NCBI GenBank assembly: GCA_023228295.1
Contig: JALOBP010000035.1
Coordinates: 1 to 27,756 of the forward strand
Length of the DNA stretch: 27,756 nt
Source: Methanoregula sp.
GTDB taxonomy: Archaea > Halobacteriota > Methanomicrobia > Methanomicrobiales > Methanospirillaceae
Direction of reading: 5' to 3'
This document shows positions 1 through 6,235 of this stretch, one piece after another. Under the pieces are notes generated by a model. That model made no database searches. It was not told the DNA's origin and was given only the letters and a program-made list of their open reading frames with translations. Both the position numbers and the translations under genes were made by a program. The number at the start of each line of letters is the position of its first letter. The first letter of the stretch is position 1.

Positions 1-69
1 TGTACCTGTATTATACCGGTACCGGGTCTTTTGTTGCAATAAACCCGGTACCGGTATAATACAGGTACA
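1..69. repeat. Perfect 27-bp inverted repeat at window edge
   Basis: Bases 1-27 are the exact reverse complement of 43-69, separated by a 15-base spacer (28-42). The repeat begins at the first base of the window and contains the last codons and the stop codon of the pilin-like gene. It could be a natural hairpin or terminator, or a fold-back artefact at a contig end. The perfect arms and the exact coincidence with the window edge make the artefact explanation a serious one. Confidence 0.9.
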
Positions 70-424
70 CGGTGTCCCCGGGTTTGAAGACGGCGAGCGA
101 TGGGGCGGATACGACCTTGTAACTGCCCATTGACGTATCCACGTAGAACGCAGCCTTGTACGCTGCCAGCGGTGTCGCATTGAAATAGAGAGGGTCGCCG
201 CCACGGCTGAACGCCGTTATGACCGTCTTCCCGCCAACATCTTTTATACCAAACTGCGGGACAACGTACGCAGTCTTCTCGATCGGTATCGCAAAGCCCA
301 GCACCAGGACACCGACCACTCCTGCGGCGACCACAACAAGTGCAAGGATCAGGGTTTCATCGACAAGTTCACTAATCGAGTCCTCATTCTTCACAAAGAG
401 GCTCCGTATCACATCCTTGAACAT
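11..424 (-). CDS. Archaeal type IV pilin-like protein, probably C-terminally truncated
   Basis: The predicted product has 137 residues. A short charged N-terminus (KNEDS at residues 12-16) is followed by a long hydrophobic helix (about residues 21-45) and a beta-rich extracellular part. This is the layout of the archaeal pilin N-terminal domain family (DUF1628/PF07790) that is abundant in Methanomicrobiales, where such proteins form or decorate surface pili. I chose the ATG at 424 because the upstream in-frame start at 487 would run into the cupin gene, which ends at 457. The last residues and the TAA stop lie in a perfect inverted repeat (1-69). From memory, relatives usually carry a further short strand segment after this point, so the native C-terminus may be missing. 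The function as a pilin is inferred from the N-terminal domain only. Confidence 0.75.
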   Translation of the reverse strand: MFKDVIRSLFVKNEDSISELVDETLILALVVVAAGVVGVLVLGFAIPIEKTAYVVPQFGIKDVGGKTVITAFSRGGDPLYFNATPLAAYKAAFYVDTSMGSYKVVSAPSLAVFKPGDTVYLYYTGTGFIATKDPVPV

Positions 425-456
425 GTCACGGTTAAAAGAGTATCGGTTAAAAAATA

Positions 457-807
457 TCACGGCAGCGTGACGAACATCTGGCGCCACACCCGTTTCCCCA
501 GCACCCGGGTCCGGTGCCCCTGCCCGGTGAGATCCTCGGCGAGCAGGACATCCCCCTTCCGGAACACCCGCTTCTCACCATTACCCGTCTCAATCTCAGC
601 CTCGCCTTCGAGCATGACCACATACTCCCGGCAGACCACGTTGTGCCACCCATATTCCCAGCCGGACGGGATCTCGCGGAAGAAGAAGGCCTTTGCCGGC
701 TCGGGAAGCGTAAAGAGGCCGAAGTCCTCGCGGGACTCGAAGGGGACCTCGATATCCTCGAAATGCGAGCGGTCATCCGTACCGGTATAAAGGCGCGTGA
801 TCATCAT
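457..807 (-). CDS. Small single-domain cupin protein
   Basis: This 116-residue protein is about the size of one cupin beta-barrel. A first cupin-like motif lies around residues 54-76 (GWHNVVCREYVVMLEGEAEI) and a second one around residues 85-101 (GDVLLAEDLTGQGHRTR). The first motif has a single His (HN) rather than the HxH of classic metal cupins, so metal binding is uncertain. The barrel ends in a basic segment. No neighbour suggests a substrate. The gene begins ATGATG, so the start could be 807 or 804. A T-run just downstream (449-454 read on the minus strand) may end its transcript before the pilin-like gene. A precise role cannot be assigned; small cupins of this kind may be sugar-binding, dioxygenase-like or regulatory. 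Confidence 0.8.
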   Translation of the reverse strand: MMITRLYTGTDDRSHFEDIEVPFESREDFGLFTLPEPAKAFFFREIPSGWEYGWHNVVCREYVVMLEGEAEIETGNGEKRVFRKGDVLLAEDLTGQGHRTRVLGKRVWRQMFVTLP

Positions 808-808
808 G

Positions 809-820
809 GACAGTTGTCCT
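809..820. promoter_or_regulatory. Short dyad next to cupin start
   Basis: The sequence GGACAGTTGTCC has 5-bp inverted arms around a 2-bp centre, directly upstream of the cupin start codon. It could be an operator, but a dyad this short is expected by chance fairly often. Confidence 0.2.
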
Positions 821-866
821 GATGCGATGGTGTACCGTAAAAAGAGAAAAACTCATCCCATTTAAA

Positions 867-1625
867 TCAGGCCGGGAGCGGGGTGTTGCCCGGGACAGCA
901 ACCACGTAAACCCGGTCCCGCATACCCTCCGGGAAGTAATGGGCATCGAACCACATTGCATCGAACTCCCCGTAATTGAAGTACGTGATCCCGTCAGACC
1001 GGTCATCATGGCAGTCAACCGAATCGGCAAAGATAATCACATCGTCCCAGATATTCTCCTCAGTACCACGGGTATCATAGCCGACAACCACAACCCAGTG
1101 GCCGCCCCAGTCAATCCATTCCACCATCGTGGGAACTCCCTTCTGCAGGTTCCCGCGCAGCATCTCATAACTCCCTCCCGTACCCCATGTCGCGTTCATT
1201 CCCTGCCGGGAAAGCCATGTCGCCACCTGGTCAGGATTCAGGCCGGTCTGTTCAGAAACATTGCCGGATATCTCGTGCGCGACCCGGACCTCGTCGGAAT
1301 CGGTATTGTTGACCGGCATCCCGTAGTATGACATCACGGTCATGGCGGCAACTGCACCGCAGCTGTAGTTGGTCACCTGCTGCCGGTAACTCTTCAGCGG
1401 GAGCACGGTACGGTGGCCGTCTGACTGGAGGGTGTCGAAATCGATGCCGGCATAGTAGCGGGGCCCGGGCAGAGGCGTATCGGGGCCGTACTGCCCGCCT
1501 CCTGACGGAACCGCGGGTGTGGCAGCGGCCGTAAGGGATGGGCTCGTAAGGACAATTGCAGCGGCAAAGACGATGATGGCACCGAAAATGGTGACGATGA
1601 GGAGGAGGTAGAGAGGGCGTATCAT
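867..1625 (-). CDS. Secreted or membrane-anchored C39-like cysteine peptidase
   Basis: The 252-residue product begins with a hydrophobic segment (about residues 5-27) that serves as a signal peptide or anchor, followed by an Ala/Pro/Gly-rich stretch and a papain-like C39_2 domain. The candidate catalytic Cys is C89 in YSCGAVAAMTVM, preceded by Gln82/Gln83 as possible oxyanion residues. The His is H176 in GGHWVVVVGYD, and an Asp follows at about 201 (FADSVD). These are the hallmarks of the C39-like family. Unlike bacteriocin-processing C39 domains, it is not fused to an ABC transporter, and no double-glycine leader peptide gene was seen nearby. It probably acts outside the cell on an unknown substrate. 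Its start codon overlaps a perfect 14-bp palindrome that contains the likely ribosome-binding bases. Confidence 0.85.
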   Translation of the reverse strand: MIRPLYLLLIVTIFGAIIVFAAAIVLTSPSLTAAATPAVPSGGGQYGPDTPLPGPRYYAGIDFDTLQSDGHRTVLPLKSYRQQVTNYSCGAVAAMTVMSYYGMPVNNTDSDEVRVAHEISGNVSEQTGLNPDQVATWLSRQGMNATWGTGGSYEMLRGNLQKGVPTMVEWIDWGGHWVVVVGYDTRGTEENIWDDVIIFADSVDCHDDRSDGITYFNYGEFDAMWFDAHYFPEGMRDRVYVVAVPGNTPLPA

Positions 1626-1637
1626 AGGGATCCCTAT
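1624..1637. promoter_or_regulatory. Perfect 14-bp palindrome over the C39 peptidase start
   Basis: ATAGGGATCCCTAT is fully self-complementary and overlaps the first bases of the minus-strand start codon (1623-1625). The purine-rich bases that would serve as ribosome-binding site lie inside the palindrome. It could be a protein-binding operator or a hairpin that limits translation; neither is shown. Confidence 0.35.
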
Positions 1638-1838
1638 AGTAATTCTGGAACCGACAGTAGATGAATCCAGCCGGGGAATTTATAAAACCGGCCTTGCAGA
1701 GTACGGGAACAATTTGCCGGGTTTTATATGGAATGGTTACTTCATGTTGTAAGTCAAACAGGTATATGGTAATCCGGTGCCGGAACGCCGTTCACGGGCA
1801 TCTGGCAGGCCGGTATTCCAATCACGAGGTAACAACGA

Positions 1839-2108
1839 ATGGAAGCTATATCATTTGCAGCCCCAGAGGTCTTTGTACCTGATCCTATCCATATTCATAT
1901 TCTCAAGGCAGTCAGCGAGAAGCAGGGTTGCCACATCGGACACGTTGTCCAGCAGCTCCTGCCGGAACACGGGGAAAGCGGCATCCGGTCCGCGGTCCGG
2001 GTCCTCCTCTCCAAACGCTGTCTTGACGGAGGGAAGTCCTCGAGCGAGATCATGCTCCGGCTCACGTCCAAGGGCCGCATCCTGCTCCAGAAAGCAACAG
2101 CGAATTAA
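1839..2108 (+). CDS. Small winged-helix-like protein, possible transcription regulator
   Basis: This 89-residue protein has a helix-rich layout that resembles a winged helix. Helices lie around residues 18-27 (HIHILKAVSE), 31-41 and 47-60 (GIRSAVRVLLSK), followed by a beta-wing-like segment ending SEIMLRLTSKGRILL. The C-terminal LTSKGRILL pattern is common in archaeal winged-helix regulators, where the strand ending in T.kG closes the wing. The start at 1839 is supported by a GAGGT about 8 bases upstream. It is a lone plus-strand gene between minus-strand genes, so its target is unknown. It could also be a structural helix-turn-helix fold with no DNA-binding role. Confidence 0.6.
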   Translation: MEAISFAAPEVFVPDPIHIHILKAVSEKQGCHIGHVVQQLLPEHGESGIRSAVRVLLSKRCLDGGKSSSEIMLRLTSKGRILLQKATAN

Positions 2109-2144
2109 CCAGAAATTTCTTTTTCCCTTTAAAATCAGACCGAA

Positions 2145-2468
2145 TCAGTACCCGCTCAGCACCAGCCATACAAATCCGAGAAGGACAAGGACAATGATTG
2201 CGGCCATGATCTTCAGGTACGGGATCCCCCCTGCTCCTTTCTGCGCGGTTCCGCGCCAGGTCTCAGGCACCTCCCCGCCCGTTGCGCTCACACCGCCGCC
2301 CCTGCTGTAGTTCATCCCGACCGCGGGCCGGGGTTTTGCATTCCAGCGGCCAAGGCCAATGCAGTTGTGGTTGGGCGGGAGGCGGCAGTCAGCGCAGAAT
2401 TTACCCCCGCAGTGCTGGCAGGTGAACGGGAGTGTACACTCGTTGCCACAGTTGTCGCAGCGCGTCAT
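2145..2468 (-). CDS. AN1-type zinc finger protein with C-terminal membrane helix
   Basis: The 107-residue product has an N-terminal AN1-like zinc finger with metal ligands visible at C4, C7, C17, C20, C25, C28, H34 and C36 (ending RLPPNHNC). A Gly/Arg-rich linker (about residues 40-82) leads to a single transmembrane helix near the C-terminus (about 85-104). This finger-plus-TM architecture is common in methanogens. In the usual archaeal form the position of C28 is His (FCxxH), so Cys replaces His here, which still allows zinc binding. The finger is predicted to be cytoplasmic with a C-terminal anchor. In eukaryotes AN1 fingers link to ubiquitin or stress pathways; the archaeal role is not known. 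It lies 87 bp downstream of the DUF6790-like gene on the same strand and may share its transcript. Confidence 0.85.
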   Translation of the reverse strand: MTRCDNCGNECTLPFTCQHCGGKFCADCRLPPNHNCIGLGRWNAKPRPAVGMNYSRGGGVSATGGEVPETWRGTAQKGAGGIPYLKIMAAIIVLVLLGFVWLVLSGY

Positions 2469-2555
2469 TACTCCTGATTTGATGCCCGGGCATTAAGAAT
2501 TCTGCTCCAGGCAGAACCGGCTGGACCTTCACTTCCTGCCGGCAAGGGGGAACCG

Positions 2556-3089
2556 TTACAGCTGCACAAAAGGCAGCACGCCTGCCCGGGCCAGGGCGAT
2601 GAGGGCAAACGCGAAGAGCGCCACCACGAAAAACCCGGTCGATGATGCACTCTTTACCGCTCGCGAGCGGAGTGCCGGGTCCTGCAGGCCATCCCGTGCC
2701 CGGGCCTGTGAGAGGTGGAGCAGGAGGGCGCAGAGCAGGTAGGTCCCATAAGCGGCGAGCATGACACCACAGACCAGGATTCACCCTGATGCTGCCGCAA
2801 CCAGCGCCCAGATACCGAGCGTAAGGTTTGCATACCCCACCTCGAGCTGAAACTCGGGGTGGTCCTGCCGCCAGCCCATCCGTACCTGGTCGGACTCGTA
2901 ATACACGGAATGGCGGATAAAACTGATTACCCCTACAACGCCGACAAGGAATGCTGCCGCCGTCCGGATCGCGAGGTCGATATTGATAAAAATGAAGAAT
3001 ATACCGATGAATATCCCGATCATGGTAATCGCCATTGTCGCTCTCATAAGGAGCGAGGCTTCGTGTGCGGTTGGTTGTGCTGTTTCCAT
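2556..3089 (-). pseudogene. DUF6790-like membrane protein interrupted by an in-frame TGA
   Basis: Two apparent ORFs, 2781-3089 (102 aa) and 2556-2762 (68 aa), are in the same frame and separated only by a TGA at 2781-2783 and six sense codons (ILVCGV). Read through, they give one protein of about 177 residues with several membrane helices. The segment EFQLEVGYANLTLGIWAL before the stop and the LAAYGTYLLCALLLHL after it match, from memory, consecutive parts of the DUF6790 family. A single TGG-to-TGA change would explain the break. The first half has a purine-rich ribosome-binding region and an ATG at 3089; the second half could restart at the ATG at 2762. It may be a recent pseudogene, a readthrough gene, a split gene with reinitiation, or a sequencing error. 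Confidence 0.7.
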
Positions 3090-3201
3090 TCAGGTCCCCC
3101 CGGGTATCGTTCCTGTAGGTGAATGAACCACGGGGAGAGAAAAAAACCTGCGACCGCAGAGATCAAACCCCTTATGTCCCGGCACGCCGGACATTGTAGG
3201 C

Positions 3202-3582
3202 ATGGGGCAGTACCTGCGGGGGGATGTCCTCCTTGCACCCGTGGCGCTGGACAACCGCAGCGTACCCAAGACCCGGCCGGTCGTTGTCATCAGCACATGC
3301 AGCGACGGCAGGATCCGTGTCAGCCCGGTCACCAGCAAGCCACCGACCGATGCTTCAAGCCTGCCGCTCACCATAGACGATTTTGAGAGCGGGGGCCTCG
3401 ACCTTTTTTCCGAGAGTTACATCATGACATCCCGGATCATCACGCTCCGGAGCGGGGAAATTATCGGCAAAAAAGGCCGGCTCACCCCTGATTCCCTCGC
3501 AGAGGTTGCCGCCCGGGTCCCGGATACCATCCATTCCGGCACGCAGGCAAAACCGAAGAAATCCCGGACGCCGCGTCGCTGA
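3202..3582 (+). CDS. MazF/PemK-like protein, solitary
   Basis: This 126-residue protein matches the PemK/MazF toxin fold. The N-terminal strand GDVLLAPVALDN is followed by the typical KTRPVVVIS (about residues 23-31), the strand IRVSPVTSK (38-46) with the conserved Ser/Thr, and a C-terminal helix that follows SRIITLRSGEIIGKKGRLT. MazF family members are sequence-specific endoribonucleases normally paired with a small antitoxin. Here no antitoxin-like ORF lies upstream (the 112-bp gap to the DUF6790-like gene is non-coding) or downstream before the next gene at 3664. A basic tail (KPKKSRTPRR) ends the protein. It may be an orphan RNase, a domesticated RNA-binding protein, or rely on a distant antitoxin. 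Confidence 0.8.
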   Translation: MGQYLRGDVLLAPVALDNRSVPKTRPVVVISTCSDGRIRVSPVTSKPPTDASSLPLTIDDFESGGLDLFSESYIMTSRIITLRSGEIIGKKGRLTPDSLAEVAARVPDTIHSGTQAKPKKSRTPRR

Positions 3583-3632
3583 CTGCAGATTCCGGGGACA
3601 TTTATCTCCTGCAACCGGCACGATATCAGCAG

Positions 3633-3640
3633 CCTTATTA
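3633..3640 (+). promoter_or_regulatory. Candidate TATA box for the RFAP synthase gene
   Basis: An AT-rich TTATTATT element lies about 27 bases upstream of the ATG at 3664, so transcription would begin almost at the start codon. This suggests a leaderless mRNA, in agreement with the lack of a clear ribosome-binding site there. Another AT-rich stretch near 3600 (ACATTTAT) is a competing candidate. Confidence 0.35.
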
Positions 3641-3663
3641 TTTCCAGCGATAACGATGGTTGG

Positions 3664-5196
3664 ATGGATATCGTACAGGCCATCCGTGATATCGAGGCGC
3701 AGGTTGGACGGATCTCCACGGTCCAGAAGTTCCTGCTCGGTACTGACGGGTCGGTCACCCAGCTTCTGGAATCGGTTACCGGGAAAAAAGTCGTCATCAG
3801 GACGCTTGTCCAGGAAGTAGTTCCGGCTGACCGGGCTGCCGCAGACAACTTAAGCATCGCCGAAGGCGACCCGGTCAACCACCGGATCGTGGAGATAAAA
3901 ACCGAAGAGAACGGCGAAGTCCTCATCTACGCGATATCGGATACCCCCCTTGCCCGGCTCTCGCCGGAGTTCAAAGACGACCTGATGAAGGCCGATATCC
4001 CCATCGGGCGGATCATCAGGCAGCACCACATCGAGGCACGGCGCGAGATCCTCAATGCCCGCGTGACCCCTGCAACGGATGAGACCGGCCGGGTCTTTGC
4101 CATCAACAAAAACGAGCCGGTCCTCTCCCGGCAGTACCAGATCATCCACGAGAAGAAACCCCTTATCTTCATCGAGGAGCAGTTCCCGTACAACCGCTTC
4201 CCCGACACCCGCCGCATCGTGATCCGGACCCCCTCGCGGATCCATGTCTCGCTCATCGACATGCATGGCGGCTCGGGACGGGTCGACGGGGGCGTCGGTA
4301 TCACCCTTGACGAACCGGAGATCCTTATCGAGGCTGAACTGTCTCCGTTGATCATGGTGCAGGGCGGCGACCCGATAACCCGCGACCGCATTGGCCGGAC
4401 TGCCCGGGATGTTCTTGAAAAGATCGGTACCGGCGGCGGGGTCAGCATCACGGTCCGGAGCGATTACCCGGCCCATGTTGGCCTGGGGAGCGGTTCACAG
4501 GTAGCCCTTGCAGTTGCCCGGGCAATTGCAGAACTCCATGGCCGGAACCTCACCGTCCCGGAACTGGCCCGGCTTGCCGGGCGGGGCGGAACGAGCGGCA
4601 TCGGCACGGCCGCGTTCGAACACGGGGGATTCATCCTTGACGGCGGGCACCGGTTCGGTACCGGCTGTGAAAAGTCCGATTTCCGCCCCTCCGCAGCATC
4701 CCGCGGGGTCAGCCCCCCGCCGGTCCTTGCCCGCCACGAGTTCCCGAAGGACTGGAAGATCCTGCTTGCCATCCCCGATGTCCCTGCGGGAGCAAGCGGG
4801 AATGCCGAGACCGACATCTTCCGGGACAACTGCCCGGTCCCGCTCCCGGAAGTGCGGGAACTGTGCCACGAGGTCATGATGCGAATGCTCCCCGGCCTCG
4901 TTGAACGCGACCTCGACCTGTTCGGCTCCGCGATCAATGCGGTACAGAAGATCGGGTTCAAGAAAGTGGAGCTGGGCTTCCAGCCGCCGCAGGTGACAGG
5001 CCTTCCCGGTATCCTGCTGGGCGCCGGTGCGGCAGGTGCCGGCCTGAGCTCGTTTGGCCCGGCGGTCTACGCAATCGGCGATACCGATATGCGGGCCGCA
5101 GAACAGACGGCCAGGAACTTCATGCAGGAATCAACCGGCGGCACGACGATCATCACAACCGCCCGGAACAGCGGGGCGGCAGTCCGGGTTATATAA
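3664..5196 (+). CDS. Chorismate lyase-like domain fused to beta-RFAP synthase (methanopterin biosynthesis)
   Basis: This 510-residue protein has two domains. Residues 1 to about 180 resemble the chorismate lyase-like DUF98 family (hallmark LSRQYQIIHEKKPLIFIEEQFP-like segment at 154-175, with a candidate catalytic Glu at 171/172). Residues about 185-510 match beta-ribofuranosylaminobenzene 5'-phosphate synthase, a GHMP-kinase-fold enzyme, with the phosphate-binding motif HVGLGSGSQVALAVA (271-285) and the RGGTSGIGTAAFEHGG signature (307-322). RFAPS joins a hydroxy- or aminobenzoate to PRPP with loss of CO2 and PPi, the first committed step to the tetrahydromethanopterin arene. The first domain would make 4-hydroxybenzoate from chorismate, so the fusion couples supply and use. 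RFAPS alone is usually near 320 residues. The gene is flanked by a MazF-like gene and a convergent ABC ATPase gene. Confidence 0.92.
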   Translation: MDIVQAIRDIEAQVGRISTVQKFLLGTDGSVTQLLESVTGKKVVIRTLVQEVVPADRAAADNLSIAEGDPVNHRIVEIKTEENGEVLIYAISDTPLARLSPEFKDDLMKADIPIGRIIRQHHIEARREILNARVTPATDETGRVFAINKNEPVLSRQYQIIHEKKPLIFIEEQFPYNRFPDTRRIVIRTPSRIHVSLIDMHGGSGRVDGGVGITLDEPEILIEAELSPLIMVQGGDPITRDRIGRTARDVLEKIGTGGGVSITVRSDYPAHVGLGSGSQVALAVARAIAELHGRNLTVPELARLAGRGGTSGIGTAAFEHGGFILDGGHRFGTGCEKSDFRPSAASRGVSPPPVLARHEFPKDWKILLAIPDVPAGASGNAETDIFRDNCPVPLPEVRELCHEVMMRMLPGLVERDLDLFGSAINAVQKIGFKKVELGFQPPQVTGLPGILLGAGAAGAGLSSFGPAVYAIGDTDMRAAEQTARNFMQESTGGTTIITTARNSGAAVRVI

Positions 5197-5206
5197 TTCC
5201 GGATCG

Positions 5207-5213
5207 TTTTTTT
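5207..5213 (+). terminator. T-run terminator after RFAP synthase
   Basis: Seven T residues lie 11 bases after the stop codon, in the 21-bp gap to the convergent ABC ATPase gene. Archaeal RNA polymerase terminates at such U-tracts without needing a hairpin. Confidence 0.5.
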
Positions 5214-5217
5214 GTGA

Positions 5218-6108
5218 TTATTTCCCGATCTTGAGGAGCATCTCTTCAAGCGAGGGATAGCGGCTCTCGATCTTCTCCACTTTCCCGCCGGCCTCAACAA
5301 CCATGCCCGTACATTCGTTGAGCTCGCCGATGCTCTCGGCATCGCAGACATAAAGCCCCTCCTCCTGCCGGTAGGTCTTGGAATGCCCGATCAGTTTTCC
5401 GGGATCGTCGATAGTGAAAAATATGGCGTACGTCATCGAGCCGAACTGCTCGCGGAGCTCCTTCATGGACCCGAATGCAACCATCTTCCCGCGCCTCAGG
5501 ATCATCACCTTGTCGCAGATCGCCTCGACCTGGTAGAGGTTGTGGGCCGAGAGCACGATTGTCTTGCCGTCCGATTTGAGCCGGCGGAGGTAATCGGCTA
5601 TGAAGCGCGAGGTCATCGGGTCGAGCCCGCTCGTTGCCTCATCATACACGAGGAAGTTCGGATCGTGGATGAGCGAGCGGGCAATCGCCGCCTTCCGTTT
5701 CATCCCCTTACTGAACTCCCCGAGTTTCTTGCCGTCCGATTCAAGCGAGAGGGCTGCGAAAAGCTGGTTCGAGCGGACCCGGATCTCCTGCGGGGAGAGG
5801 CTGTAGATCTCCCCGAAGAACGCGAGATAATTTTCAACCGTCATGGTCTCGTAAAGCCGTGACTCCTCGGGGAGGTACCCCAGTTTCTCCTTGAGGGCAA
5901 CGGGGTTTTTGATAACATCGATATCGTTGATGAAGAGCTCTCCCGCCGTTGGGGTAACAAGACCGGAGACCATCTTGAGAAGCGTGGTCTTGCCCGCACC
6001 GTTGTGGCCGATGATACCGAAGATCTCCCCGTCCTCGAAGCTGAAACTGACATCGTCAAGCGCGACAAAGCCGTCGTACTTCTTGGTGAGGTTGCGGGCG
6101 GTGATCAT
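5218..6108 (-). CDS. ABC transporter ATP-binding protein (ABC-2/NatA type)
   Basis: This 296-residue ATPase has all nucleotide-binding motifs: Walker A GHNGAGKTT (34-42), signature FSKGM (132-136, a variant of LSGGQ), Walker B FLVYDE (152-157) and the switch His (H189 in SAHN). The expected Q-loop Gln is replaced in GYLPEESRLY, as is usual for NatA-like exporters. A C-terminal domain of about 75 residues follows, as in drug or sodium exporters. It lacks membrane helices and needs permease partners. The two ABC-2 permease genes at 7178-10065 on the opposite strand are the obvious candidates, separated by the lipoprotein gene. The partnership is inferred from proximity and family. Confidence 0.92.
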   Translation of the reverse strand: MITARNLTKKYDGFVALDDVSFSFEDGEIFGIIGHNGAGKTTLLKMVSGLVTPTAGELFINDIDVIKNPVALKEKLGYLPEESRLYETMTVENYLAFFGEIYSLSPQEIRVRSNQLFAALSLESDGKKLGEFSKGMKRKAAIARSLIHDPNFLVYDEATSGLDPMTSRFIADYLRRLKSDGKTIVLSAHNLYQVEAICDKVMILRRGKMVAFGSMKELREQFGSMTYAIFFTIDDPGKLIGHSKTYRQEEGLYVCDAESIGELNECTGMVVEAGGKVEKIESRYPSLEEMLLKIGK

Positions 6109-6202
6109 GGAGACCAGTCTTCTTTTTTACAGACTTGTGTGGTATCAAAGATATAGATTGGGATGGGGAAACCCCTATTGACTGGATCGTGATGGCAGAA
6201 TG

Positions 6203-6208
6203 TATAAG
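6203..6208 (+). promoter_or_regulatory. Candidate TATA box for the JAMM-like lipoprotein
   Basis: GTATAAGG-like sequence about 30 bases upstream of the ATG at 6236 fits an archaeal TATA box with a very short leader or leaderless transcript. Confidence 0.4.
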
Positions 6209-6235
6209 GCATGAATCCCTACAAAAGAATTCTCT

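Noticed and set aside
1661..1882. 73-aa plus-strand ORF
   Set aside because: No ribosome-binding site, Cys-rich odd composition, and it overlaps the start of the better gene at 1839.
2781..2783. TGA as a selenocysteine codon
   Set aside because: Selenocysteine in archaea is known mainly from Methanococcales and Methanopyrus, and no SECIS-like element was seen in the 3' region.
6165..6175. GGGGAAACCCC hairpin upstream of the JAMM-like gene
   Set aside because: Only 4-bp arms; likely chance in GC-rich sequence.
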